From positions 1 through 45,169 of the forward strand of contig NZ_JYJG01000162.1 in assembly GCF_000955955.1 (NCBI RefSeq): DNA of 45,169 bases. The letters run 5' to 3'. Positions 28,217 to 36,900 of the stretch are shown here, piece after piece. Each line of letters opens with the position of its first letter. The first letter of the stretch is position 1. The notes beneath the pieces are model-generated. The model was not told the origin of the DNA, ran no database searches, and was given only the letters and a program-made list of their open reading frames with translations. The DNA is from Lentzea aerocolonigenes (GTDB lineage: Bacteria; Actinomycetota; Actinomycetes; Mycobacteriales; Pseudonocardiaceae). Position numbers and translations under genes: made by a program.

Positions 28217-30240
28217 GCCACGCGGCGTCCGCTCGTGTCGTTCAACGTGTCCCCCGAAGGGATGATCAGCGCGTCGACGGCCAGCACGCCGTCAGGGCCC
28301 ACGCGCACGGGGTTCAGCTCGATCTCCGCCAGGTCCGGTCTGGCCACGAGCGTCTCGGAGATCTGGGCGATCACCTGGGCCAACGCTGCCACGTCCACGG
28401 GTGGTGCGCCACGCCGGCCGGACAGGAGCGGGGCGGTCATGAGGCGTGCCAGCATGTCCCGCGCTGTGGCGGGAGTCACGGGCGCGAGCTCGATCGCGGT
28501 GTCCTTGAACAACTCTGCGTGGATGCCGCCCGCCCCCACGAGAATCACTGGGCCGAACGAGTGATCGCGTTTCGCGCCGATGATCAGCTCGACCGCGTGC
28601 TCGCGCGTGTCCATCTCCTCGAGGACGTAGGTGCCGGGGCCGAGCCTCGACTCCATCTCCTCGAACGCCGCGGCCGGGTCGGCGAGGTTGATCTTCACGC
28701 CGCCGTGCTCGCTCTTGTGGGCCAGCCAGTCGGCCTTGAGCGCGTACGGCCCGCGCAGGGTGGTGGCCTCGACGTCGGCCAGGCTGGTGACCGCGTGCGC
28801 CTCGGGGAATCTGACGAAGCTCAGCAGCTCGCGGGCGGCGAGATAGCCCGGCTGGTACGGCAGGCTCGCGCAGGGGTCCCCTCCGAAGGGGTCCCCTGAT
28901 TCAATTCTCCCAGGCAGCACCGACAATTCCGGGCCGCTCGCGGGGCCGACGAGCGGGCGAGAGAGCGCGCCGAACCGGGCAGCGTCGCCCAGCGCAGCCA
29001 CAGCTCGCTCGATCGTGTGCTGCACGGGCACGCCACCCGCCCGCAACGCCCGCACCGCAGCGGAGTCCGCGCACATGCTGTGCACGGTCACCAAGACGCC
29101 TGTTTCCCTTGCCAGAGCACAGATCGAGGCCGCGACCGACACCTCGGCGGACTCCAGCGACGGCGTGTCCGCTCCATAGCTGCCGAAGTACCCGGACAAC
29201 ACGATGGTGTCGACCTCGCCCCCGTGCACCAGAGCCGAGACCGCGCGGGTGTAGTTCGCCATGTCCTGCTCCCCCGCGCCGGCGAGGTCGATCGGGTTCC
29301 GCCCGGAGGACAACCCCGGCACCGAAAGTCCAGCGGCCACCGCGAGATCCGCCGCGATCGCCCCCTGGCCGCCCGAGTCGGAGATGATCCCGGCCCGGCG
29401 CCCGCGCGGAATCCCGGACTTCACAACAGCGGCGAGGTCCACCAGTGCGGCAGGCGTCGAAACCCGCACCGCACCAGCACGGCGACAGGCCGCGTCCACA
29501 ACGTCCGAAGAGGACGTCAACGCTCCGGTGTGTGACAGGGCGGCTTCCTGGGCAGCGGCGGACGATCCGACGGTCAGCAACACCACCGGTTTCCCGGCCG
29601 CTCGCAAGGACGACATCGCCGCGATGGTCCCCGGCCCGAAGCTCTCCAGGTACACCCCGACGACCGCGGTCATGTCGTGGGAAACCAGTTCCAGCAACGC
29701 TTCCGTCGCCGTCACGTCAGCCTGGTTGCCGACCGACACGAACCGCGACACCCCGATGCCCGACGCCGCCGCGAGCCCTGCGATCTCCAGCCCGACCTGC
29801 CCGCTCTGCGACACCACGCCCAACGAGCCGGGCTGGAACTGCCCCCACGCGAGGTGCAACGACGTCGCCGCGTCGAACACCCCCAGGCAGTTCGGCCCGA
29901 GCAGACGCGCCCCGGCCTCGCGAATCCGGCCGATCACCCCTTCGTCGATGCCCGAGGTGATGCCGACGAACCCGCGCACACCAACGGCCAGAGCCTCGTC
30001 CACCACCGCGGGCACAACAGCGGCAGGCACGGCCAAGACCACCAGCTCGGGCGCCTCAGGCAGTTCCGACAAGGACCGGACCGTCGGATGTGAGAGAACC
30101 GAGCCACCACTGCGGTTCACGAGGTGCACGGCCCGCCGGTCAAGGCCGGCCAACGCACCGCGCGCGAGCCAGTGGCCCCACTTGGCGGGGTCGTCGCTGG
30201 CACCTACGACCGCGACGGACGCGGGGTCGGAGAAGATCAT
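28213..30240 (-). CDS. NDP-forming acyl-CoA synthetase (acetate-CoA ligase family)
   Basis: 675 residues. Domains in order: CoA-binding Rossmann domain (MIFSDPASVAVVGASDDPAKWG, GPNCLGV), ligase-CoA domains with the phosphohistidine region (LSHTGALTSSSDVVDAACRRAGA), and a C-terminal ATP-grasp domain (LKADWLAHKSEHGGVKINL, VILVGAGGIHAELFKD, EIELNPVRV). It would make or break an acyl-CoA with phosphate and ADP/ATP. The ATG at 30240 overlaps the dehydrogenase stop by 4 bp (ATGA) and its own stop overlaps the next start in the same way. A linker near residues 448-456 is encoded by two copies of AGGGGTCCCCT. Confidence 0.92.
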   Translation of the reverse strand: MIFSDPASVAVVGASDDPAKWGHWLARGALAGLDRRAVHLVNRSGGSVLSHPTVRSLSELPEAPELVVLAVPAAVVPAVVDEALAVGVRGFVGITSGIDEGVIGRIREAGARLLGPNCLGVFDAATSLHLAWGQFQPGSLGVVSQSGQVGLEIAGLAAASGIGVSRFVSVGNQADVTATEALLELVSHDMTAVVGVYLESFGPGTIAAMSSLRAAGKPVVLLTVGSSAAAQEAALSHTGALTSSSDVVDAACRRAGAVRVSTPAALVDLAAVVKSGIPRGRRAGIISDSGGQGAIAADLAVAAGLSVPGLSSGRNPIDLAGAGEQDMANYTRAVSALVHGGEVDTIVLSGYFGSYGADTPSLESAEVSVAASICALARETGVLVTVHSMCADSAAVRALRAGGVPVQHTIERAVAALGDAARFGALSRPLVGPASGPELSVLPGRIESGDPFGGDPCASLPYQPGYLAARELLSFVRFPEAHAVTSLADVEATTLRGPYALKADWLAHKSEHGGVKINLADPAAAFEEMESRLGPGTYVLEEMDTREHAVELIIGAKRDHSFGPVILVGAGGIHAELFKDTAIELAPVTPATARDMLARLMTAPLLSGRRGAPPVDVAALAQVIAQISETLVARPDLAEIELNPVRVGPDGVLAVDALIIPSGDTLNDTSGRRVA
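28872..28897. repeat. Two copies of a palindromic 11-mer inside the acyl-CoA synthetase gene
   Basis: AGGGGTCCCCT occurs at 28872-28882 and 28887-28897, each copy being its own inverted repeat. It encodes the DP-containing linker between the CoA-ligase part and the ATP-grasp domain, so it is tolerated within the open frame. Confidence 0.6.
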
Positions 30241-31389
30241 CTCGCACCGAGGCCGCGGGAGATGACGAGGCGCTGGATGTCCGAGGTGCCTTCCTCGATC
30301 TCCTCGAGCTTGGCGTCGCGCATCCACCGCTCGACCGGGTACTCGCGCGAGTAGCCGTAGCCGCCCAGGGTCTGCACCGCGGCGTGCGTGCACCACATGG
30401 CGTTCTCGGAGCCGACGAGCTTGGCCATCGCGGACTCCTGCGCCACCGCGTGCCCCTCGTCGTACAACGCGGCCGCGCGCACGGGTGTCGACGCGGGTGG
30501 CCATGTCCGCGAGCCGGAACGCCACCGCCTGGTGCTGGATGATCGGCACGCCGAACTGCTGCCGTTCGCGCGCGTAGTCAGCAGCGAAGTCGAGAGCGGC
30601 GCGCGCCAGACCGGTGGTGGCAGCGCCGATGAGGATGCGCGACGCGTCGAACGTGCGCATCAGCCCGGCGAACCCCTGGCCCTCGTCGCCGAGCCGGTTC
30701 TCGACCGGCACCCGCACGTCGTCGAGGAACACCTCGGCGTTGACGATCGCGCGCTGGCCCATCTTCTGGAACGGCGGTCCGACCGTGAGCCCGGCCGTCT
30801 CCCGGGGCACGACGAACGCGGTCACCCCACGAGACCGCTTCGACGGGTCCACGGTCGCGAAGATCACGAACGTCGAGGCGTACGGCGCGTTGGAGATCCA
30901 GGTCTTCTGTCCGTTGAGGACGTACTCGGAGCCTTCGCGTCGCGCCGACGTCTGGATGCCCGCCGCGTCCGACCCGCTGCCGGGCTCGGTGACGGCGACG
31001 GCGGTGAGCGGCGGTGCTTGCGTCCCCAGTGGACTGAGGAAACGTTCCTGCTGCTCAGGCGTGCCGAGGTGCTCGATCGGCGCGCTGAAGAAGCCGTTGG
31101 ACGTGATCAGGTTGCCGATGCCGATGTCGCCGTGGCACAACTCCTGCTGGACGAGCACCTGGGTGAGCAGGTCGGTGACGCCACCGCCGCCGAACTTCTC
31201 CGGGATCATGAAGCTGGTCAGCCCGAGCCGGGACGCCTTCTCCCACACGTCGAGCGGCGACTCGGTGTCGGCCTCGTCGACGGCACGCCCCCGCGGACGG
31301 ATCTCCCTGGCGGCGAACTCGCGGGCCAGCTCGACGAACTGCTCCTGTTCGGCCGTGAGCCGCAGGCCGTCCCTGACGGTCCGCCCCAT
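30237..31389 (-). pseudogene. Acyl-CoA dehydrogenase, frameshifted near 30482
   Basis: FAD flavoprotein that introduces a 2,3 double bond into an acyl-CoA. The 5' frame (31389 to about 30485) gives the N-terminal and middle domains (AVTEPGSGSDAAGI, GQKTWISNAPYA, FGVPIIQHQAVAFRLADMATRV). The 3' frame (30482 to 30237) gives the rest, including LGGYGYSREYPVERWMRDAK and the catalytic-loop EEIEEGTSDIQRL. Between LADMA and RAA the family normally has about 11 residues; here 19 nt remain where 33 would be expected, consistent with loss of 14 nt. It may be a real mutation or an assembly error. The ribosome site AGGAGTGCGAG precedes ATG 31389, and a TetR-type operator lies 17 nt upstream. Confidence 0.85.
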
Positions 31390-31400
31390 CTCGCACTCCT

Positions 31401-31422
31401 AAATTGACTGACGAATCAGTTA
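31401..31422. promoter_or_regulatory. TetR-type operator before the acyl-CoA dehydrogenase operon
   Basis: The core ACTGACGAATCAGT at 31407-31420 is an inverted repeat ACTGA/TCAGT with a 4-bp spacer. The 22-bp context agrees at 19 positions with the element at 16812-16833. It sits immediately upstream of the ribosome site of the dehydrogenase gene, a position expected to repress when occupied. Confidence 0.65.
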
Positions 31423-31508
31423 TTCACGATCCACGGGGCAGCCTAGTTGTGTCAAGACGCATCAGGAGGTGCGCGAACGGGTGATCCCGGGGGCGTATTT
31501 TGGGCGCC

Positions 31509-31913
31509 GTGGAAGTAGTGATCACCTGCGTCGAAACGACCGGTGCCCAGGTCCGGCTGAGCGACTGCGTGGCCTTCGACCAGGACATCACGACGATGTC
31601 GGTGGAGCTCCGCGCGAACGGCCTCGAAGCCCGGCGCGGCGTCGAACTGCTGGACCACGACGGGTTCGCGCGGTTCCTCGAACAGCTCGCGGCGGACTTC
31701 CTGGGCTGGGACGACCGGCGGGCGTGGCGGTCGTACGACGAGGAGTTCGCCGTGACGGCACGCTTTCACTCGCGCGGACGTGTCGAGCTGCAGTGGACAC
31801 TCGCGGACACCGTGAGCCACGCCTGGACAGCGGCAGTCACGACGTGGCTGCACGCCGGTGAGGACATGGCGCGGCTGGCCGCCGATGCGCGCGAGCTGTT
31901 CGACGCGCGGTGA
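31509..31913 (+). CDS. DUF6228-like hypothetical protein
   Basis: 134 residues from the GTG at 31509 (a TTG at 31500 would add three). A small soluble alpha/beta protein with the pattern FARFLEQLAADFLGWDDRRAWRSYDEEF and a Trp-rich C-terminal half (ELQWTLAD...AWTAAVTTWLHAGEDM), resembling the DUF6228 family often found near immunity-type genes. No function is known to me. It is divergent from the acyl-CoA dehydrogenase operon and converges with the GntR gene. Confidence 0.72.
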   Translation: MEVVITCVETTGAQVRLSDCVAFDQDITTMSVELRANGLEARRGVELLDHDGFARFLEQLAADFLGWDDRRAWRSYDEEFAVTARFHSRGRVELQWTLADTVSHAWTAAVTTWLHAGEDMARLAADARELFDAR

Positions 31914-31928
31914 TGGTCCTGCGGTAGC

Positions 31929-32282
31929 TCAGAACCGCGACAAGGCCGCCCGCACGATGTCGAGGGCCTCGTGCGGCGTGAGGCCCAGTTCCGCCGACAT
32001 CGACGCGTACTGGGCCGCCGCCGCACGGATGCGCTCGCGGTTGTTGTCGCCGTTCGCGCTCACCACGGTGCCCGCGCGGCCTCGGGTTTCGACGAGGCCG
32101 GCCTCCTCCAGCTCGCGGTAGGCGCGGGCCACCGTGTTGACCGCCAGACCCAGGTCTTTCGCCAATGCGCGCACCGTAGGCAGTTTGGCGCCCACCGGCA
32201 GTTCCCGGTTCGAGATGGCGTGGGCGTAGTGCACCCGCACCTGCTCGTACGGAGGTGTGTCCCCGTGGTGGTCGATCTTCAC
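31929..32282 (-). CDS. GntR-family regulator, YtrA type
   Basis: 117 residues from GTG 32282 (MKIDHHGDTPPYEQVRVHYA...). It has the winged helix-turn-helix of GntR proteins (LPTVRALAKDLGLAVNTVARAYRELEEAGLVETRGRAGTVV) and only a short C-terminal helical tail, which is the YtrA subfamily layout. An in-frame GTG at 32327 is upstream but lies outside the conserved part. It is downstream of the beta-lysine operon on the same strand and may regulate it or a nearby transporter; its operator is not identified. Confidence 0.88.
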   Translation of the reverse strand: MKIDHHGDTPPYEQVRVHYAHAISNRELPVGAKLPTVRALAKDLGLAVNTVARAYRELEEAGLVETRGRAGTVVSANGDNNRERIRAAAAQYASMSAELGLTPHEALDIVRAALSRF

Positions 32283-32357
32283 TGCGCCCCGCCCCTCCCC
32301 GCATGTAACTACCTCTGTATTGACCAACGGAGGAACGCGGCTGAGGTTGCGGTCAAT

Positions 32358-32558
32358 TCACCGAAGATTGGTCTGGTCCGCACCCATCCGCACGTAGAGC
32401 TTGCGCCAGCCCTGGTCAGCCGCTGACGCTGCTTTGCCGTCGCAGTAGGCCTTTGTGCCGTTCGTGGTGTAGTAGCGGAGGATGGATAACGAGACGACGG
32501 TGTCCCATTTACCTTCGTCGAAGTACTCCTCCCCCGGCTGCTGCTCCTGATGCTTCAT
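32358..32558 (-). CDS. Small hypothetical ORF, possibly a gene remnant
   Basis: 66 residues from ATG 32558, ending KLYVRMGADQTNLR, with one Cys and several aromatic residues (EYFDEGKWDTV, LRYYTTNGTKAYCDGK). The base composition is visibly less GC-rich than its neighbours. The reading frame is open upstream to 32762 but runs into the kal coding region. It could be the C-terminal piece of a longer secreted protein or a small gene of its own; I see no ribosome site or family match. Confidence 0.4.
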   Translation of the reverse strand: MKHQEQQPGEEYFDEGKWDTVVSLSILRYYTTNGTKAYCDGKAASAADQGWRKLYVRMGADQTNLR

Positions 32559-32653
32559 GCACGAGATGTCGGACTGCTGTTCGTCTGGTTGGCATTGTCC
32601 TGCTCCCTTCCCACGGCCGGGGATCCGGAAGCAGGACGCCTGCCGGTTCGAAC

Positions 32654-33052
32654 CTATTCTGCGGATTTCGGAGCGACGACCGTGCCACGAGCACGGGTTA
32701 CGACGATCGGCGCAGCCAGCACGTCGGCCGCGGAAGGTCCGCGTTCGGGCGCCGACCGGCACACCACGCGCGCCTCGAACTCGATCTCACGCGAGCGCTT
32801 TCCGATGCGCACCAACGTCGCCGTGGCCTCGACGACGTCGCCGGCCTGGATGGGTGCCGCGAACTCGACCGAGCTGTACCCCGCGAACAGCCCCTCGTCC
32901 GAGTCCGTGTGGATCAGCAGCTCGGTGGCGACGTCACCGAACATGCCGAGCCCGTAGGCACCGTCGACCAGGTTGCCGCCGTAGTGCGCGTGCGAGTGCG
33001 GCACGTAACGGCGGTGCGTCACCTGAAAACCTTCGACCAAAGCCCCGCTCAC
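32654..33052 (-). CDS. kal: 3-aminobutyryl-CoA ammonia-lyase
   Basis: 132-residue hotdog-fold enzyme that eliminates ammonia from 3-aminobutyryl-CoA to give crotonyl-CoA, the last step of the 3,5-diaminohexanoate pathway of lysine degradation. The segment [24 protein letters not shown] and the stretch [15 protein letters not shown] match Kal closely. GTG start overlaps the kamE stop by 4 bp (GTGA). Family assignment rests on these motifs and on the neighbours kamE, kamD and kdd, which fit the same pathway. Confidence 0.9.
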   Translation of the reverse strand: MSGALVEGFQVTHRRYVPHSHAHYGGNLVDGAYGLGMFGDVATELLIHTDSDEGLFAGYSSVEFAAPIQAGDVVEATATLVRIGKRSREIEFEARVVCRSAPERGPSAADVLAAPIVVTRARGTVVAPKSAE

Positions 33053-33792
33053 GCGGCGACCCCCTTCTTCTCCTGCATCGCGTGCACCAGGTAGCTCGCG
33101 ACCTCACCCGGCGTGGTGCCGCGTGAGAAGACCCTGTCCACCCCTAGTTCCCCTGCCATCAGGGGATCGAACCGCGGTCCGCCCGCGACGAGCAGCGGCC
33201 GCTTGTCCCCCATCGCCTCGCGGAACGCCGCGGACATCTCCTGCGTGTTCAGGATGTGCGCGTCCCGTTGCGTGACGACCTGCGAGATCAGCACCGCGTC
33301 GGCCTTCTCCGCACGGGCGCTGCGCACCAGTTCCGGGACGCTCACCTGCGCGCCGAGGTTCACGACCTTCAGCTCGCGGTAGTACTCCAGGCCCTTCTCG
33401 CCCGCGAAGCCCTTGATGTTGAGGATCGCGTCGATGCCCACGGTGTGCGCGTCGGTGCCGATGCAGCCGCCGACGACGACCAGCTTGCGCCGCAACACCT
33501 TCTTCAGCGTGGTGTTGACCTCGGACGGGGTCAGCAGCGGGTACTCGCGCTCGACGACCTTGACGTCGTCCATGTCCACGATGTGCTTGACCGAGCCGTA
33601 GACGACGAAGAACGTGAAGTCGTCGCCGATCGGGTGCGAGTGGACCACCATGGCGGGGTCCATGCCCATCTTGTTCGCGAGCTGCTGCGCCGCGCCGTCC
33701 GCCTTGGGGCCGAAGGGAATCGGCAGCGTGAACGACGTCTGGACCATGCCGTCGCCGGTGGTGTCGCCGTACGGCCTCACATACCTGCTCAT
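33049..33792 (-). CDS. kamE: Lysine 5,6-aminomutase beta subunit
   Basis: 247-residue adenosylcobalamin-binding subunit. With KamD it moves the terminal amino group of beta-lysine (or D-lysine) to the neighbouring carbon, giving 3,5-diaminohexanoate. The cobalamin base-off motif DAHTVG is present in [16 protein letters not shown], followed by a B12-domain pattern ending [22 protein letters not shown] 33792 overlaps the kamD stop by 4 bp (ATGA). The enzyme needs PLP and adenosylcobalamin. The dedicated reactivating proteins found in clostridia are not in the window. Confidence 0.93.
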   Translation of the reverse strand: MSRYVRPYGDTTGDGMVQTSFTLPIPFGPKADGAAQQLANKMGMDPAMVVHSHPIGDDFTFFVVYGSVKHIVDMDDVKVVEREYPLLTPSEVNTTLKKVLRRKLVVVGGCIGTDAHTVGIDAILNIKGFAGEKGLEYYRELKVVNLGAQVSVPELVRSARAEKADAVLISQVVTQRDAHILNTQEMSAAFREAMGDKRPLLVAGGPRFDPLMAGELGVDRVFSRGTTPGEVASYLVHAMQEKKGVAA

Positions 33793-35357
33793 GCTTGGGC
33801 CTCCAGCATGTCGCTCGCCGGGTTGAAGTACGCCTCTGCCTTCTCGATGACGCCGTCCGCGCCCTTGCCCTTGTCCGCTGGGCGCTTCATGAGGCCGAAC
33901 GTGCCGTCCGCGATCGCGTTCAGCAGGCCGTCGTCCACGATGCGCTCCAGCAGATCCACTGCCTCGCCCAGAACCTGGTGGGCGCGCTTGACGATCAAGC
34001 CGTCCGGGGCCGGCCGGAAGTCCTCGGCGAGGCTGCCGGCCGCGTTCAGCACGTACCGGACGTTCTGGAGCGCGAGGTCGCGGTCGGACAGGAACGGCGT
34101 CACGACGGCTTCCGTCATCATGCCGACGAGCAGAATGGACTGTCCTGTCAGGACGCCTGCGAGGTTGAAGAACCCGTCCAGCAGGTAGCCGTTGAAGACG
34201 TCGCCCGTCATGTGCTTGGTGGGCGGCATCCACTTCAGCGGTGCGTCCGGGAAGAGTTCGCGGGCCAGCAGCGCGTGGGCGAGTTCGAGCCGGAACGAGT
34301 CGGGCACCCTCGGGTTGATCTCGAAGGCGTGACCGAGGCCCAGCAGGTGGTCGGGCAGTCCCGCCTCGTGGGCGAAGTGCTCGTTCAGGAGCTGGCTGAC
34401 CGTGACGGTGTGCGCGGCGTCGACGGCGTCCGCGGTGGTGAGGTAGTTGTCCTCGCCGGTGTTGATGATGATTCCCGCGCGGGCGTGGACCTGGCGGGAG
34501 AAGCGCTGGTCGACGAACGTGCGGATCGGGTTGATGTCGCGGAACAGAATCCCGTACATCGAGTCGTTCAGCATCATGTCGAGCCGCTGAAGGCCGGCCA
34601 GCACAGCGATTTCCGGCATGCACAGGCCGGACGCGTAGTTGGTCAGCCGCACGTACCGGCCGACCTCCTTCGACACGTCGTCGAGCGCGGCCCGCATGAT
34701 GCGGAAGTTCTCCTGGGTGGCGTACGTGCCCGCGAACCCGTGGTGCGTGGCGCCTTCCGGAACGTAGTCGAGCAGGCTTTGGCCGGTCGAGCGGATCACC
34801 GCGATGATGTCAGCGCCTGCCCGGGCCGCGTTCTGGGCCTGCACGACGTCTTCGTCGATGTCGCCGGTCGCGACGATCAGGTAGATCCACGGCCGCTGCG
34901 CCGGATCTCCCCACTTGGCGACGAGCTTGTCGCGCTGGACCCGGTTGCGGTCGACCGTCTTGAGGCCCTTGGCGACGGCGGAGGTGGCAGCCTTCCTGGC
35001 GGCCGTCAGCTCCTTGCCAGTGGGGATCTTGAACTGGATCTGGCCCGCCGCGGTGGCTTCCGCGAGCTCGGTGAGGCTGCCGAGGTTGTGTTCTTTCAGG
35101 GCCTGGAAAGCCGGGAGCACCACGCCGTGCTCCAGCCCGCACTGCTCGCGGACCGTGTCGATCACGCGGTTGACCCACGGCACGTCACCGGCGCGGTGGG
35201 TGGAGTCCGCGCCGGTGATGCCGGCCAGGCGAAGCGTGGCGCGCTCGACGGCGACGGTGGTGTGCGCCTTCGCGATGGACACCACCGGTTCCGCCGCCCG
35301 CGCCGCGAGTCCGCGCGCGGTGGCGACGACCTTGGGGTCGAGGTCGAGCAACGCCAT
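33789..35357 (-). CDS. kamD: Lysine 5,6-aminomutase alpha subunit
   Basis: 522-residue catalytic TIM-barrel subunit of the B12- and PLP-dependent aminomutase. Conserved stretches include DVPWVNRVIDTV near the N-terminus, LIVATGDIDEDVVQAQNAARAG, RSTGQSLLDYVPEG, GTYATQENFRIMR and PPTKHMTGDVFNGYLLD. Length matches clostridial KamD. ATG 35357 has the ribosome site AGGAAGTGA, which contains the stop codon of the upstream amidohydrolase gene. It is coupled to kamE. Confidence 0.94.
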   Translation of the reverse strand: MALLDLDPKVVATARGLAARAAEPVVSIAKAHTTVAVERATLRLAGITGADSTHRAGDVPWVNRVIDTVREQCGLEHGVVLPAFQALKEHNLGSLTELAEATAAGQIQFKIPTGKELTAARKAATSAVAKGLKTVDRNRVQRDKLVAKWGDPAQRPWIYLIVATGDIDEDVVQAQNAARAGADIIAVIRSTGQSLLDYVPEGATHHGFAGTYATQENFRIMRAALDDVSKEVGRYVRLTNYASGLCMPEIAVLAGLQRLDMMLNDSMYGILFRDINPIRTFVDQRFSRQVHARAGIIINTGEDNYLTTADAVDAAHTVTVSQLLNEHFAHEAGLPDHLLGLGHAFEINPRVPDSFRLELAHALLARELFPDAPLKWMPPTKHMTGDVFNGYLLDGFFNLAGVLTGQSILLVGMMTEAVVTPFLSDRDLALQNVRYVLNAAGSLAEDFRPAPDGLIVKRAHQVLGEAVDLLERIVDDGLLNAIADGTFGLMKRPADKGKGADGVIEKAEAYFNPASDMLEAQA

Positions 35358-35360
35358 GAG

Positions 35361-36899
35361 TCACTTCCTCTCGTGAATTGTCCGGCCGTTCAGGACGGTT
35401 CGCACGCAGACGGGCGCCGGACCGGTCAGGTCGGGCAGCCCGGGAACACCAGAACGCGGGTCGGTCGACCAGCGCTGGACTCGCGAGTCACTGGCCGCCA
35501 CCACGAGGTCGCCCGTCTCCCACACCGCGTAGGTCGCGGGAGCGCCGGGCTGCAACGTGCCGGTCAGGCCGTCGTCCACGCCCGCCGCACGCCAGCCACC
35601 GCGCGTGTGGGCGGTGAAAGCAGCGCGCGGCGAGATTCCGTGGCCATCGGTCTTGTGGTGCACGGCGGCGCGCACGGCGGCCCACGGGTCGATGGCGGTC
35701 ACCGGGGTGTCCGAGCCGAACGCCAGCACGACGCCCGCCGCCGCAAGACGTGAATAGGGATTCAGCCCCACTCCGCGCTCAGCCCCGAGGCGCTGAACGT
35801 ACATTCCTGCCGGCCCGCCCCACTCGGCGTCGAAAAGCGGCTGAACCGAGGCGATGACGCCCCACCCGGCCAGTTTCTGGGCCTGCTCCGACGAGACCAT
35901 CTCGACGTGCTCGAGGCGGTGGCGTGCGGAAGCCAGCTCGGGCGTGCCGAGGGCCTTCTCCGCGATCTCGAAGCCCTCGATCACGGCGGCCATGCCCGCG
36001 TCGCCGATGACGTGGAACCCCGCCTGGATGCCCTCTTCGGTGCACTTGATCAGGTGGTCCGCGATCTGCTGGCCGGTCAGGTACAGCGCGCCTGAGGTCG
36101 AGGCGTCGGCGTAGGGCTCGGTGAGAGCGGCCGTGCGGGAGCCGAGCGCGCCGTCGACGAAGTGGTCGCCGGCGAGGCCTCGGACCTCGACTGACGGCTT
36201 CTCGTGCGAACCCCAGTAGGCGACGACCTCGGGGCCTTCGGTGTGCTGGAGCAGTTCGCGCAGGTCGTCCTCGCCGGAGATGTCCGGGCCCGCGCATTCG
36301 TGGACTGATGCGATGCCCATCGAAGCAGCGTGGCGGAGGAACGTGAGCTGCGCGGCCTGGCGTTGCTCGGACGTGATCGCATCGCGCGCCACGCGACGCA
36401 CGACGTGATGGGCGGCGCGAGAGAGTGGGCCGTCGTCCGAGAAGCCGTCGGCCGTGCGCGCGTCGTCGGTGATCAGGTTCGACGACACGAGCGCCGAGTG
36501 CACGTCGATGCGCGACAGGTAGACCGTCTTGCCCTGCGCGGCGTCGTCGATCTCCGCACGCGTCGGCGGCCGGTTCTCCTGCCATCGCGTCTCGTCCCAC
36601 CCATGCCCCCACACCATCGGGCCCTCGGCGTCGCGAACGAGTTGGAGGATTTCCGCGATGGAGGTCGTGCGGGTCAGGTCGAGGCCGGTCAGCAGCAGTC
36701 CGGCGGACGTGGCGTGCACGTGGGCGTCGACGAACGCGGGCGCGACGAAGGCACCGTGCAGCTCGATGACCTCGGCGTCGGGGTGCAGCGCGCGGCCCAC
36801 CGAGTCCTGGCCGATCCACACGATGACGCCGTCCGTGACGGCCATGGCCGTCGCATCCGGTGCGTAGATGCGTCCGCCGACCAAAAGTTGCGTACTCAC
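35361..36899 (-). CDS. YtcJ-like amidohydrolase in the beta-lysine operon
   Basis: 512 residues from GTG 36899, an amidohydrolase family 3 metalloenzyme. The metal-binding HxH is in FVDAHVHATSAG; other landmarks are GHGWDETRW, VHECAGPD, FHVIGDAGM and FGSDTPV. It starts 1 nt after the kdd stop codon and ends 3 nt before the kamD start, so it is embedded in the operon. Known lysine-fermentation clusters do not usually include such an enzyme. It may release lysine or beta-lysine from an acylated or amide-linked form, but this is inference. Confidence 0.88.
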   Translation of the reverse strand: MSTQLLVGGRIYAPDATAMAVTDGVIVWIGQDSVGRALHPDAEVIELHGAFVAPAFVDAHVHATSAGLLLTGLDLTRTTSIAEILQLVRDAEGPMVWGHGWDETRWQENRPPTRAEIDDAAQGKTVYLSRIDVHSALVSSNLITDDARTADGFSDDGPLSRAAHHVVRRVARDAITSEQRQAAQLTFLRHAASMGIASVHECAGPDISGEDDLRELLQHTEGPEVVAYWGSHEKPSVEVRGLAGDHFVDGALGSRTAALTEPYADASTSGALYLTGQQIADHLIKCTEEGIQAGFHVIGDAGMAAVIEGFEIAEKALGTPELASARHRLEHVEMVSSEQAQKLAGWGVIASVQPLFDAEWGGPAGMYVQRLGAERGVGLNPYSRLAAAGVVLAFGSDTPVTAIDPWAAVRAAVHHKTDGHGISPRAAFTAHTRGGWRAAGVDDGLTGTLQPGAPATYAVWETGDLVVAASDSRVQRWSTDPRSGVPGLPDLTGPAPVCVRTVLNGRTIHERK

Positions 36900-36900
36900 G

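Noticed and set aside
24932..28564. Long plus-strand open frame of 1210 codons
   Set aside because: It lies antisense to the NACHT-HEAT and TPP genes, has no recognisable domains and is the kind of open frame produced by GC-rich codon bias. The same holds for 2452-5667 (minus) and 11998-14475 (minus).
28213..31389. One continuous 1058-residue acyl-CoA dehydrogenase/acyl-CoA synthetase fusion
   Set aside because: The middle of the frame (about 30240-30480) encodes arginine-rich shadow sequence, while the true dehydrogenase C-terminus is found in another frame. The fusion comes from the frameshift near 30482.
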